DNA of 64,000 bases, taken from assembly GCA_030849465.1 (NCBI GenBank), contig JARVLF010000022.1:1-64000 (forward strand), read 5' to 3'. Position numbers and translations under genes: made by a program. The stretch is from Moesziomyces globuligerus. Lineage: Eukaryota > Basidiomycota > Ustilaginomycetes > Ustilaginales > Ustilaginaceae. Positions 8,906 to 20,200 of the stretch are shown here, in pieces (position 1 is the first letter of the stretch; the number at the start of each line of letters is the position of its first letter). Under the pieces are notes generated by a model. It did not search any database, was not told the origin of the DNA, and saw only the letters and a list, made by a program, of their open reading frames with translations.

Positions 8906-11900
8906 CAGCCACCCACTCGAGCTTGTCCAACCACCATCTTCCTCCCTCCCCGTCTCAGCCGGTCTGGACAATGCTATGCAGCCAGCCAGGGACTCATCTT
9001 TCCTGATGCGCCAGAAGGTGCTTGCCTTGCGCGAGAGGAGAAAGGAGCTCTTACCCAACCACACTCATCCCGTCGACCTCTCCTCGGACCGTCTTACCTG
9101 GTACGGCGTCGACGAGCTACACGAGGAGCTCACCTCTCCAACCTCGTCCGATTCCCGCGCCCGCTCCGACTCTCGTTGCAGTCAAGACGACGAAGACGAC
9201 GCAGATAGTACCGTACTCGGCCACTACGTCCGCGCTCTCCCACTTCCACCAAAAACCTTGCTCGTCAAAACGCAGCACGCTCACACAGCTCCCTCCTCGA
9301 CAATACCCCATCGCGGGCATGCCGACCCGCAAGACCCCGCCTCTGGAGCCACCGCATCGCTCGGCGACTCTACCGAAGAGCTTAGCTCACTCAGTCTCAT
9401 CTCTCCTCCGAGCTCCTCCGCTCCACTTCTGCCACGCAGCCCCGGCCCTCTCACCAGCTCCTCGTCTCACCGTCGCACGCGCGCTCCTGGCAAAGATGTC
9501 ACCGGTTCAGCCACCTTTTCGACTCGCTCCTCCACTCCCCTCGGCCCACCCCCGAGCATGCCCCTGCCCCCAAGGCCCTCTCTATCCTCGCGCAATCCTC
9601 GCAGTCCGTCTCTTCGCACCGCCGACCTTCCTCTTTCGCGCAGATCGAGTCGCGCCTCGGCAGGCACCTTCACTTCTCACCGCTCGTCCACGAGCGCCCG
9701 CTACAGCTGGCGCAGCAACCTCAGCGTCGTCGACGCCCTTCTCGTTCCCTCTCCCACCGAGCGTACAGAAGCCTCCGACACCTCGGACGAAGAACTCAGC
9801 AGCATTCGCAGCATCTCCAAGCACTTTCCTGCGCCGGTCAATCCCAACGAGGCAGTCTGTTCTCCTCCCACCAACACAAATCAACTGGAAACGCCGCCCC
9901 CATCTGCTAGCGCCAAAAGTCAATGGCGTACCTCGAATCCGCCCGCCTCTCAACACGCTCTGCTCCGCCGCTCCTCGGAAACCTCGCTTCGGTTCGCACA
10001 AAGCCCGTCGCAGGTCAGCTGGAACAACTTGCCCTTCGACACGCCGCTCGCACGCCGCACCAGCGATCTCGCCATCAGAGGCGCAGATAGCAACGACAGC
10101 GTATTATCCGACGTTCTCAACATCACCGATCACAGGGGCATCCTGACCGCGACCCCTCAGCAGCTGCCTGTCGGTGTCGCCCGTGTCGGCCTTGGCCCTC
10201 GCTCCATCTCAGCACAACGCAAGCAACCGCAAGTGGCTAATCGGACGCAAGCCACACATGCAGACGCTACGTTCGTGACAGCATCCAGCGAGGCAGATCA
10301 GCTTGAGTTGGTCTTAGATCTCCAAGTTTCTGCCACAGCAGCGCCTGGCAACGATGGAAGCCCAAATCCGACGCATCACAGACGAACCGGTACCATGTCG
10401 AAGAGCTTGAGCGAGCTCATGGTCGCTCTGCAGCTCGAAGCAGATGAACGCCGACGGTCACAGGTGGACCGAGGCGCTAGCGACTTCGACCAAGCATCGG
10501 CAAGTCGCGCATCGCCTCCGCAAGCACAAGCGCCCGATTCGGACAGCAGCGACTCCAGTGGGCATCAGCAGCGCGTCCATCCGACCCTGTGTGATCGTGA
10601 GGAGCCGCAAACCCTTCCCTCTTCGGACTCCATGCCTTCGCTCAGCTCGTCGGGATCGCAGGAGCTATCTCACGACGACTCCCGTGGTCCGCACACCGCC
10701 GAATCCTCGCTCATCCGTTCGGTCAGCACAAAGAGCCTCACCTCCCTCCGCCGCAGCAGCGACACAGTTCACGATCACGGCAGTGGCGCCGAGTTCCATT
10801 CGATCTACAACGCCTATCGAGAGTCGTGCAGCACCATGGCATCACGCTTCACCGCACCTGCCGTCCGCATCGAGGACCCTCAAGGCGACGAAATCTCGGA
10901 CTCGGAGCTCGAGCAAGACGCCTCTTCCGAGCACGAGCTGCCAAGAAAGCGCAACAAGTCCATCCGCGCGAAACGACTCGGCTTCGACGAACAGCGTGCA
11001 GTTCTACGCACTCGCTCTTTCGCTAGTCAGCGTTCCGGCCCATACCAGCCCGGACCTAGTCAAAGCTTCCGTAACACACTGAGTTCGACCAACGAGGAGA
11101 GCGCATCCAGCCCGACCCTCGCTGCTTCGCCTCAGGGCGCCGATCCGTACGCGTTTTACGAATTCTCGCCAAGCCTGCCCCCCTTCATGCCCACTGGCCT
11201 CTCACCCCGCGACTTGACCGGCAGGGGAACATGGTCCAGTATCGTCGCCCGGGCATCCGAACGAATGCGCTCGCGCCAACCCTCCGTGGCATCACTCGAC
11301 ACCCTCGCGAGCACAGCAACAGGTCCTGTGTCCATGCGACAGATCCGTGCGACGGCCGAAGCGAAGCAGAATCTGATCAGTGCTGCTCATCGGGCCAGGG
11401 AGGAGATGTCGGATCAGTTTGCTGCGATGAGCTATCGGCCTTTCGCCATCCATGACCATGCCATGTCAATGGTCGGTCATTCAAGCAGCGAAACTGAGCT
11501 TCACCGCTCTCTCTCGTTCAACTCCGGTTTTGGGAGCGACGTCTATACCGCAACGATGGAACGACGATCTTCGGCAACTACCTTGGGCTACGCCGAATCA
11601 GTTGCCCCCAGTGTCGGCGAGTTCGGCTCGCGGTGGCCCGTAGCAGTCGGCGCTGATGAGGCTATCGGACCGGACGATGCGGTGTCGTCGCACGCTTTCG
11701 CCGTCGCATCCCTTTCGCGACAGCCGTCTATTGGTCAGGGCGTGTCCAAGCAGTACGTCGAGTTCTCAATGCAGACGTCTCCAGTCCCTACTCCAACAAG
11801 GCCGAGCTTCTCATCACCCGAATCGCCCAAGGCAGATGCACAAGTCGGTTATCGCGCGGACGCCAACCATACCTCTTCGTCACCAAAAGTCGATGTGTCT

Positions 11901-14087
11901 CCAAAAGTGGCTCCTGGTCTCGACTTGCTGGCGATCGACGCGCCTTTACGTCGGCGCAAGAGTTCCGCCTCGTTGCTCAGCATTCACGACCTCGATACCG
12001 AGCTCGACCAGCCCGGTCTATGGCCTTCGCAGATTCGAGCACCTCGGCTGTCGCCTTCCGCCCTCGGGCGCACCCGACGAGAGAGCGCTGTCGTATCCGG
12101 CGAGGGAAAAGCAACATTAATCGATGTTGGCAGCGATGAAGAGTCGGATCTGGATGTTGACGTCAGTTTGGAGGATCTAGCGGCACGCTCAGGAGTGCTC
12201 GATGCATCCCGAGGATATAAGCGAAAGCTACATGTTGCCGCTTCGAAGGACGCGCATTCCGGCGCAGAGCTCGACGTCAAGCATCGGCCGATCGCCTCCA
12301 TTCCTGCAAGGTCGAAACGCATCTCGGCCGCTTTGGACCGCATTCGAGCCCAGCAATCCTTTCGCAGCTCAAGATGGGGGTGCGAGGATGATTCGGGCGA
12401 TGACTCCGACGATGCTCCCGCGGGATTGCCGACACACCGAGGCACCACTGCATCTCTCCGATCGCCTGTGTTTGCAAACCAGGCAAAGGGAGCCAGCAGC
12501 TCCAATGCTGCGACCGTTCGTTTATCGAACGACGATCACCATTCAACTTCTGTGCAGGCCAAGACACGTTCGGCCTCCAATGTTCTCCTGCGATCCTCGA
12601 GCCCTGATCTCTTGGTCCCACTCAGCGACGAAGAGGAAGTCTTGCTCACCGAAGACTTCGAGCTGGACGAGGCAGAACTTTCTAAGCACACGCTGCTGGA
12701 CGATGAGTTTGATCTGCACGTCGGAGGCGCCATCACTTCGCGCTTCTCAACTCCCTTGAAGGCGCAAAAGACAGGACACATGCGCCAAACCAGCGGCAGC
12801 GAAAGGGGCGAAGCGACTGCCCCAAGACACAGCGATGGTAACATCACGTCACAGGTCACGCAGGACGCTCAGGTCTCGTCGCATGTGCGCTCACGCTCAA
12901 GGAGCAGCTCCATGAGCAGCGTGATCGAGATCATCCAAGAGGCTGACGAGCTCCTGTCCTCTACCGGACACTCGATTGGGCATAGCTCCGGTCACGATAC
13001 GACAATCAGCGATTCTGGAGGTACGAGCGGGCATGATCCTCAGAGACCCAATCAGGCTGTCGCCGAGATGATTCGACGACGAATTTCGCTCAGGAAGCAA
13101 GGCATCCAGCCATCGATTATTTTGTCAAAGAGGCAGCTCAGCGAGCCTGCTCCGGCAGCGTCTGCTGAAGGCACGACCATCCCTAGACCAGTCGACTCGA
13201 CCAGCGAAGGCGGTGCCCTTGGAAGATCAGCTGAGGAAGAAACCGGGTCTCCATCTCTGCAAGATACCCCGGATACCATGGCCGGCTCTGAGATCTGGAC
13301 GAGCTTCCACGCTGACCGCCTCAGCACGGCATCGACAGCGACGACTTGGTCTTACCGAAGTTCCGTCGACGCAAGTACCAGGCCGCGAACCATCTCGACC
13401 GGAGAAGGCACACTGCCGAAGATTCAGGAGACACCGTCAGAGCCTCACAAGCTCGAGAACGCTGCTTCGGAGCTTGCAACGGAAGTCGATCCTCTTGGCG
13501 AGGCTCGGAACCCCTCGAGATCGTCCGTTAATTCAGCTCGCAGGATGGAGTTGGTCAACCGAACTGGCAATGCCGGAAAGCCGACTCTGCGCAGGAAAAG
13601 TAGTGGCATTCCGACCGCCAAGGACCGCGCTACAGATTGCAAGCCTTCTGCGCGACCCTCATGGCCGCTGAATGCCCACCCAGGCATGCAGTCAGGTGTG
13701 CGTCCAGGTTCAGAAGATAAAGAGAGCGCCACAAGGGATCCTGGCGCAAGGATCCGGAGATACCAGAGCGCTGCCAATCTGCGAGGGACTGCGCCCCAAG
13801 TCGAGCCAAGCGCGAAAAACAGCTCGAGTCCAGCCACGCGTGAGGTCAGCACCGCACGATCGGATGCTCAGAGACGGGCAAGGTACAGCGACGGACATCA
13901 CATGACACCCTCGAAGGCGCTCCGTAGCGTGGCAGGCATCACGCCATCAAAGCTGCCGAGTCTGCGCAGTGTGGCAAGCGCAAGCTCGCTGCGGTCTCCA
14001 GCTCAGCCTTCTGCATTGCCTCGACCCTCGTCTGGCAGCAATCGTTCCGGGATCCCTCAACGAGTGCCGAGGCCTTTGGCGGGGTAG
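8892..14087 (+). CDS. Large serine-rich disordered protein with two C-terminal SxIP motifs
   Basis: An intronless 1731-aa frame. It is dominated by Ser/Arg/Pro/Ala low-complexity sequence with many RRxS and SP/TP sites, and shows no folded domain I recognise. An N-terminal conserved-looking patch (about residues 30-70, SSFLMRQKVLALRERRKELL, then LTWYGVDELHEEL) may be an interaction site. Acidic patches occur around DEEEVLLTEDFELDE. Two SGIP tetrapeptides in basic, serine-rich surroundings (1571-1574 and 1719-1722) match the SxIP motif by which proteins bind EB1/Bim1 at microtubule plus ends. Several TPSK/SP sites surround them. Role in microtubule binding is inference. The start at 8892 is the first in-frame ATG; another ATG at 8885 opens a six-codon overlapping frame. 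Confidence 0.85.
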   Translation: MSHPDSHPLELVQPPSSSLPVSAGLDNAMQPARDSSFLMRQKVLALRERRKELLPNHTHPVDLSSDRLTWYGVDELHEELTSPTSSDSRARSDSRCSQDDEDDADSTVLGHYVRALPLPPKTLLVKTQHAHTAPSSTIPHRGHADPQDPASGATASLGDSTEELSSLSLISPPSSSAPLLPRSPGPLTSSSSHRRTRAPGKDVTGSATFSTRSSTPLGPPPSMPLPPRPSLSSRNPRSPSLRTADLPLSRRSSRASAGTFTSHRSSTSARYSWRSNLSVVDALLVPSPTERTEASDTSDEELSSIRSISKHFPAPVNPNEAVCSPPTNTNQLETPPPSASAKSQWRTSNPPASQHALLRRSSETSLRFAQSPSQVSWNNLPFDTPLARRTSDLAIRGADSNDSVLSDVLNITDHRGILTATPQQLPVGVARVGLGPRSISAQRKQPQVANRTQATHADATFVTASSEADQLELVLDLQVSATAAPGNDGSPNPTHHRRTGTMSKSLSELMVALQLEADERRRSQVDRGASDFDQASASRASPPQAQAPDSDSSDSSGHQQRVHPTLCDREEPQTLPSSDSMPSLSSSGSQELSHDDSRGPHTAESSLIRSVSTKSLTSLRRSSDTVHDHGSGAEFHSIYNAYRESCSTMASRFTAPAVRIEDPQGDEISDSELEQDASSEHELPRKRNKSIRAKRLGFDEQRAVLRTRSFASQRSGPYQPGPSQSFRNTLSSTNEESASSPTLAASPQGADPYAFYEFSPSLPPFMPTGLSPRDLTGRGTWSSIVARASERMRSRQPSVASLDTLASTATGPVSMRQIRATAEAKQNLISAAHRAREEMSDQFAAMSYRPFAIHDHAMSMVGHSSSETELHRSLSFNSGFGSDVYTATMERRSSATTLGYAESVAPSVGEFGSRWPVAVGADEAIGPDDAVSSHAFAVASLSRQPSIGQGVSKQYVEFSMQTSPVPTPTRPSFSSPESPKADAQVGYRADANHTSSSPKVDVSPKVAPGLDLLAIDAPLRRRKSSASLLSIHDLDTELDQPGLWPSQIRAPRLSPSALGRTRRESAVVSGEGKATLIDVGSDEESDLDVDVSLEDLAARSGVLDASRGYKRKLHVAASKDAHSGAELDVKHRPIASIPARSKRISAALDRIRAQQSFRSSRWGCEDDSGDDSDDAPAGLPTHRGTTASLRSPVFANQAKGASSSNAATVRLSNDDHHSTSVQAKTRSASNVLLRSSSPDLLVPLSDEEEVLLTEDFELDEAELSKHTLLDDEFDLHVGGAITSRFSTPLKAQKTGHMRQTSGSERGEATAPRHSDGNITSQVTQDAQVSSHVRSRSRSSSMSSVIEIIQEADELLSSTGHSIGHSSGHDTTISDSGGTSGHDPQRPNQAVAEMIRRRISLRKQGIQPSIILSKRQLSEPAPAASAEGTTIPRPVDSTSEGGALGRSAEEETGSPSLQDTPDTMAGSEIWTSFHADRLSTASTATTWSYRSSVDASTRPRTISTGEGTLPKIQETPSEPHKLENAASELATEVDPLGEARNPSRSSVNSARRMELVNRTGNAGKPTLRRKSSGIPTAKDRATDCKPSARPSWPLNAHPGMQSGVRPGSEDKESATRDPGARIRRYQSAANLRGTAPQVEPSAKNSSSPATREVSTARSDAQRRARYSDGHHMTPSKALRSVAGITPSKLPSLRSVASASSLRSPAQPSALPRPSSGSNRSGIPQRVPRPLAG

Positions 14088-14594
14088 GCGACCGCGACCG
14101 CCAGCTAGACCAACCAGGACCGTTCTCGATGCCTTTCATCCTTGCCGAATTGATCGCTCTGGCAGTCGCATTTGTGCTCGCAGACACCTCCAACTATGAC
14201 GGTCTACCACACCCACCAAACCCCCTTCTTTTTTAGGCAATAACCACTTGTCTGCTCCTTTGCTGAGGCGAGCCCTCGGCCTGGAATCTATCAAGTTCTG
14301 TTTGACGCATGTATGTCGAGGCTGCTTTGGTCAGCATCTAGCCTCAATTATGTGATTATGTGATGGAGCACGCCCCGGAGGATCGAAAGACGTTTTGCAC
14401 TGACAATGATGATACTGAGGGGCATGTCTTTGCGTCAAATAGCGCATCGGCTGAGCCGGTCGCTGCGGGATCGAATCGGGTTTTTTTGAGGCAAGGGTCC
14501 GAGCGCTGGACGCTTTGGAGGAATCGACTGTCGAGCAAGCACATTAACCTCCGGAAACTCAACCGACGACTACCAACAAAGCGTGCAGCGAAAG
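14088..14594. other. Intergenic region upstream of the methyltransferase
   Basis: About 500 bp between the stop of the SxIP protein and the methyltransferase start. I see no conserved coding sequence. A short TTATGTGA direct duplication lies near 14349-14362. Confidence 0.5.
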
Positions 14595-15449
14595 ATGAGC
14601 GCAAAAGACACAAGCTACACGCAAGGCTATAGCGAAGCGGTGTTGCGATCGCACACCTCACGGACGGCCGAGACGTGTGCTGCGTTTCTGCTGCCGCACC
14701 TCAAGAGCGATGCCAAGATCCTCGATGTGGGCTGCGGACCTGGAACGATCACGACCTCGCTAGCGGCTTACATTCCCGAAGGCAGCATCGTCGGCACCGA
14801 CTATTCGGCCGATGTGGTGACGGAAGCTCGAAAGCGGCTGGAGCGTCTGGGGAACGAGGCTACGAGCGAGTCGGAGCGGCAGAGGGTGGATCGCTGCGGA
14901 TTCGAGGTGGCATCGGTATTCGAGCTTCCGTACGCAGACGAGACGTTTGATGTGGTGTACTGCCATCAGATGCTTCTGCATCTGCCGAATCCCGTCGATG
15001 CGCTCAAGGAGATGCGGCGCGTGTGCAAACGCGGAGGCATCGTGGCTGCGCGGGAATCCGACGTGAGCACGTCGATGATGTTCCCGCCCACGCCGACGTT
15101 TGCACTTTGGCTTTCGACCATCTCGGCCATCTTTGGCTCCATCGGCGGGGAGCCTGACGCGGGTCGGCGACTTGTGCGCTGGGCGATGGACGCAGGTTAC
15201 GAAGCTGGCCCGGAGCAGATCACCTTCTCCTCGAGCAACATGGCATATGGAGGCCAGCCTCACGCCCAATTCTGGGGGCAGATGTGGGCGGAGCGGATTG
15301 CGGCCGAGCAGTGGCAGCAGCAAGCGCTGGCGACGGGCAAGGTGGACCGGACACAGATCGAGCGCATGTATCAGGACTGGCTGGACTGGAGTGACATGCC
15401 GGATGCCACCTTTGTCATGGTCTGTGGCGAGGTGCTGTTGCGAAAGTAA
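14595..15449 (+). CDS. Class I SAM-dependent methyltransferase
   Basis: A 284-aa single-exon protein of the UbiE/Methyltransf_11-25 type. Motif I is ILDVGCGPGTIT (about residues 41-52). An acidic residue in GTDYS after strand 2 would bind the SAM ribose, FDVVYCHQMLLHLP is the post-II region, and LKEMRRVCKRGGIVAARE is the typical motif III. The C-terminal half is family-specific and would decide substrate; I cannot infer it. The start at 14595 is the first ATG in frame. It lies upstream of, and in the same direction as, a DUF1772 gene, but with 437 bp between them there is no reason to assume co-transcription. Confidence 0.88.
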   Translation: MSAKDTSYTQGYSEAVLRSHTSRTAETCAAFLLPHLKSDAKILDVGCGPGTITTSLAAYIPEGSIVGTDYSADVVTEARKRLERLGNEATSESERQRVDRCGFEVASVFELPYADETFDVVYCHQMLLHLPNPVDALKEMRRVCKRGGIVAARESDVSTSMMFPPTPTFALWLSTISAIFGSIGGEPDAGRRLVRWAMDAGYEAGPEQITFSSSNMAYGGQPHAQFWGQMWAERIAAEQWQQQALATGKVDRTQIERMYQDWLDWSDMPDATFVMVCGEVLLRK

Positions 15450-15475
15450 CGCGCCGCTCCGCTGCCGAATTGATC

Positions 15476-15655
15476 CCGCGGTCCGCGGCGAATAGCAATC
15501 CGAAATTGGCTTGACGCTGCCATTTAAATTTAGTCCGAGTTTACCGCGGCGGACCGCGGTTGGGTGGAACGTGCGCGTGGAGCAGGGCGTTTCCCGCGCA
15601 TGGACGGGTTGATTCCGGTCGATGGCTCAGCAGTCCACTTTTGGCCCGCGGTCCG
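15476..15655. promoter_or_regulatory. Three copies of CCGCGGTCCG (candidate zinc-cluster factor sites)
   Basis: The 10-bp word occurs at 15476-15485 (plus), 15550-15559 (minus) and 15646-15655 (plus). The first two are extended by a further CGCGG, giving near-palindromic CCG/CGG half-sites in opposite orientation. They sit 230-410 bp upstream of the DUF1772 gene. Zn2Cys6 factors bind CGG/CCG triplets, so a regulatory role is plausible but unproven. Confidence 0.5.
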
Positions 15656-15781
15656 AGGAGAAAGGTCCGAGCAACAGAAGCCATAGGCGACCGACGGTTA
15701 CGGTAGGCTTCGCAGGCTGCGCAGCGCCAGAAGACCCTGAAGGTAGTCTCAAGGGTCCAGCCGCTCAGCGCAAACAACATG

Positions 15782-15789
15782 TATATAAC
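15782..15789 (+). promoter_or_regulatory. TATA box of the DUF1772 gene
   Basis: GTATATAA lies about 100 bp upstream of the start codon at 15887, downstream of the CCGCGGTCCG cluster. Confidence 0.55.
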
Positions 15790-15886
15790 CAGCGCCGTCC
15801 AGCACGATTGACCTGCTCCTGTCTTGTTCGTCCATACAGCGCTCGACAACTTTGCCAGTCTGCAGGCCCAAGATTCCTGCCTCAAG

Positions 15887-16544
15887 ATGCCCGCTCCTAT
15901 TACAGCGCTCGTTGGCTTAACGTGCTCCGGCCTCGTCAGTGGTGAGTAGTGGGCTGGGAGTCGGGTGCAATTGTGCTCCAAGGAAGCGACCGTGCGACTG
16001 ACACGAGCTCGGCTCCCCTACCCATGACCGAACGGCAGGCCTGACGCTGGCGTATCCGCTTCTGATCAACACGCACTTTATCGACCAGCAGGGTGCCTTG
16101 ATTTCGCCGCCTTCGCCCTGGATTGCCAACCTCAGCATTGCTCAGCGGCTGACGTTGTGGGAACGCGCTTTCAAGGCCGGCTTTGTGGTGCCCGCGCTCT
16201 CGATCATCACGGCGATCACGCTCACGACCTTCGCTCTGCAACATAAGCGCAGCGGCAAGGCCTCGACGGTGACCGATCGACTTGGCCTCGAGTGGGAGGC
16301 GCGCAAGAAGCTGCTGCTCGGCTCGGCGGCGCTGACGGGTAGCCTGGTCGTCTTCACCTTGCTGGCCATCCGACCCACCAACACACGGCTAATGGCACTG
16401 CGCATTGCGGCAAACAACAAAGAGCAGATCGACGTGAGCCTCGCCGAGGCCTTGCTCACTCGCTGGACACGTCTACACAATGTTCGCGTGGTGGCGGCCT
16501 TCTCTGGGTTTGCACTCGCCCTCTATTCCTTGATCGCCATCTAG
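15887..16544 (+). CDS. DUF1772 (anthrone oxygenase-like) membrane protein
   Basis: Two exons, 15887-15941 and 16039-16544, joined by a GTGAGT...CAG phase-1 intron of 97 bp, give 186 aa. Four hydrophobic segments are visible: residues about 3-25, 60-80, 105-125 and 165-185. The pattern and the short LRIAANNKEQI-type stretch before the last helix (here MALRIAANNKEQ) fit the DUF1772 family. That family includes anthrone oxygenases of polyketide pathways and many uncharacterised proteins. No polyketide synthase is nearby, so a biosynthetic role cannot be claimed. A TATA box and a triplicated GC-rich word lie upstream, suggesting regulated expression. Confidence 0.82.
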
Positions 16545-17213
16545 TCGTCTCCTCGCGTTATTTGCCCTCATGCGACTTGGCTTTCGTCTTTTCGGAGAGC
16601 CCAAGCTTACCGACATTGGGCTCGTGGTCGGTAGCTTATCGGAAAACGTCCTCACAAAGCTGATCTAGCCTCGGTGGAAGAGGCAGCGTCCAGGTGTGCT
16701 AGAGACCATGGAGGTCTGCTCGAATGGATGAAGAGAGTCGGGATCTTTGAGAAGGGGCCACGATCCCTCGTCTCAAGTCATGCTCGACTGGGACGCGTGC
16801 GCGCGTGGCTGTCGAAATGCTGTGAATTTGAATTATGCTGGGAGCTCGCGAGCGCGCGCCGGTTGCCAGGGTCTTTGCTCGAGGCTGCTGGCGCGGCTCA
16901 AAATGTGACACCAACACCACCGAGCGCAATCAGTCGCGAGGCGATGCGATGCGAGGCGAGGCGAGGCGAGGCGAGGCTTGCCCTTTCAACCCATCATTGG
17001 TACCAAGTCGCGTCCTCTGCATCCCTCTTTATCCTCCAACAGCCTCGCGCAAACCCATCCCTTCTCTCCCAACACGTCTGCCGGCGCTCTCGCCACTTGG
17101 ACGACCCTGCGAACGAAACACACTCCGCGTGTCACTTGGCTAGCGGCCCACAACGCAATGCATGCGCCCGTGCACGACTACTGACAGCGCTTTCAATCTT
17201 CGCACGCATCCAC
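16545..17213. other. Intergenic region with GGCGA pentanucleotide repeat
   Basis: About 670 bp upstream of the Kar9-like gene. The frame of that gene stays open upstream to 16674, but composition changes and no domain is seen. A GAGGC/GATGC pentanucleotide tract lies at about 16938-16977. Confidence 0.55.
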
Positions 17214-20200
17214 ATGTCGAGTACAATGTCGCCCAGAGAAGCATCCTCACCTTTCGCCCACGCGACGTCGGACGCCGCTCAGTCCACGCGCGATTCGCAT
17301 CCTGCTGCGCCCCGTGCCCCACTTCCCAGCTCCCCTGCATCTCGACGTGCTGGCCATGTCCGTTCGGCTTCCATCCTCAGCTCTTCCAGCAGCGTCTCCA
17401 TTCCCTCGCGCTCCTCCTCTGTCATCATGAGTCCCGCCGCGGTCCCGGCTCGAATCTCGTCCATCGCCGACTCGCCCAGCCAGAGCCGAAGTGCAATCGA
17501 CCGACGCATCGGCCTTCCTCTCACCGCTTCCGACCTCGCCGACACCATCGCCGGTCTGACCCTTGCCGATGGACCAGCCCAACAGGCATCGGACTACCCC
17601 CCTACCAGCCTCGATGGCGCCTCGCACCTCGACGCAAGCCAGATTGACTTCGACGTCCGCACACCGCAGCCACTCTCCGCGCCGTTCGCTTCACCCGTCA
17701 AGTCACCTCCTCACAACAGCACCGATCCAAACTGGAACTCCGCGTTGTCCCCCCCTCTCCCAGACCTAGGCGACCGCCGAGCGGATCTCTTGGAAATCGG
17801 CGATGAGATCAACGACGCCCACGAAGCCATCCAGCTCCTTCAAGCTGACATCTTCCACATACAAGAGCAGAGGCACGGCACCCGCATCATGCTTGATGGG
17901 CCGAGCAATCTTCCCGCCATCCCTGATCCGGTACACGCCCCCCGAACCCCGCCAAGCACATCCGATCCTGCCGGCATCGACCTCTCTTTGATGCAGCTCG
18001 ACGAGAAGCTGGAATCGCTCTCGCGCACCATGCAGCAGCTCGAAGTCCGCCTCGCCAGCCTCGTCGACCCTTCCACTGACCTCGCAGATCCCGAGGCTGC
18101 AGACTCATCCATCATCGACAAGCATCTCGTTGTCAAGTTCCCTCGAGCTCGTCGCACCAGCGTCGCAAGTATAGACAGTCTCGACTCTCTGGATGACATC
18201 GCCTTTCCCGGCTTCGTCCCGCTCCTCACTCCGCACGCACTGCAAGCAAAATACGCCAGCTTGTGCGCCGATTGGACCGCAGTGCAGGAGGACATCGACA
18301 GCCTCAAGAAGGAATTGGCCGACGACAGGTACCTCGACGTCTTCCGCTCCATCAGCTCCCAGGCCGAAGGCATGATGGACAGCCTCGACAAGGCCGTCTC
18401 CCTGTGCCACACCTTCGTCAGTCAGATTCAGCGCGATCACGTGGCCGGCAAACTACAACAAAGCAGCGCACCTGTGGACGACCTCGACGCGGACTACGAC
18501 CTCCAAGCCAAACATGACCAGCTCGTCGATCTGACAAAAACTTTCGACGTCAAGAAGGCTTACTATCTGCCCGCCTGTCAGCAGGTATTCTATAGCCTCG
18601 AGAAGGGATGTAAGGAGAGACAGACTGCCAATGGCACCGTCCTTCGCCGTCTGTCGGACCTGCGCTCCCGTTGGCGCATGCTGCGCGACGAGCTAGCAAA
18701 GACTGAGCGCGACCTCAAACGCACCGACACCCTCTTCCGCCGCGTTCGCTCAGACAGCAGCAGCTCCTCCGTCACCAACGAGGTTGCCAGTCCTGCGACT
18801 TCCACCGCTAGTCTGCCTCCGCTTCCTTCCAAGCTTCGCAGCAGCGCGTCGATGCAAGGTGGGTTGGGCCTCGGCACCCCCACTCGCGCGAAGCCTTCCC
18901 AGACCCGCCTCTCGCCTGCCTCTTCATCCTCATCGCGCATTGCTAGCGGTCCCAGCCGTCTGTCCAGCAGCTCTTCCATGGGTTCCAACCTGTCCAACAC
19001 GCCGCCAGCGGCGGCTGCTCCGCAGAGGCTCAGACGCATCTCAGCTACCGCGGAATCTCTGGGTCTCCACACCAAGCCGGCCGCGACACCTCCACGTAGC
19101 GCGATAGCCAGGCAACTCGAGGTGCCTGGCTCTTTCCAACGCAGCTCGGCTGGAAGGATGATTGGCGGTTCGGTATCGCCATCTGCCGTCGACTCCCCCA
19201 TTCGGAACCGAGCCACTTCGATGGCTAACGCAGCTACTGGAGCAGTCGAAAAGGGAGTCCTTGGCAGGTCGCCGGGCGCCCGGCCAATCTCGATGATTGG
19301 CGGTCGAGCCCTCGGTGGCGCTGCTTCGGCCACTCGCGCCGCTCCGACGGGAACTCCAAGCCGTCCGCCACCGTCGAGCTTCAAACAGTCGTGGCACGAT
19401 CTTGAAACTCCTGCTAGATCCACTCGAACTACTGCTCAGTCTCAAGCCATGCCCCGCTCGCAGTCTCAAGTGATCTGGCCTACCCAGTCGGAAGACTCTA
19501 CAAAAGAGCACGATCTCGACGATTCCATCGAGTACTTGAAGTTTGGCGCCGGATCCTCGCCAACGCGCCCGGCTTCGTCGGCTGGTCAGTACTATCGGCC
19601 ACCGTCGGCGCAGGGCAACGTGGGTGATGCAAAGTCGCGAAAGCGAGACTCGATGATTCCCCGGCTTACCATCCGCAACGCAGACGGCGAAACGCCCACG
19701 AGCAGGCCAAGCTCAGCCATGTCACAGAATTCGACGACGACGACGCCGGTGCGGTACTCGGGTGCGTCTCGTCTCAGCATGCAGACGCCCGAACCAGCGA
19801 TCGTAGCGAGGGCACAGAGGCTGAGTATGTATGCCCGCGCGCCTTCAACGGGCGTGGCGGGAATCAGCGGCGCACACACTCCAAGCAAGAGGGCAAGTAA
19901 GCCGCCACCGACGCGGCGAAACGGAGCGTTGGCCTCGGGTCGTGCGACGCCGTTGTCGGCAGCCGCACTAGCATCGCTGCCGTCGGCTGAGCCTGGAGCA
20001 TCGCTCAAGCGATCCAGCATTTCGAATCTGCGTTCGCTTCACAACGGACGAACCACGCCCACAGCAAGCGAAAACGGATCGGTCGGGGGAATGTCTACTG
20101 GAACCTGGTACGGAGTGGGCCGAGGAACACGCGGTGTCTCCGCTGGAGCAAGCGTACGAATCGGATCAGGCTCGGTCACTGGTAGCAGCTACGGTGCGAC

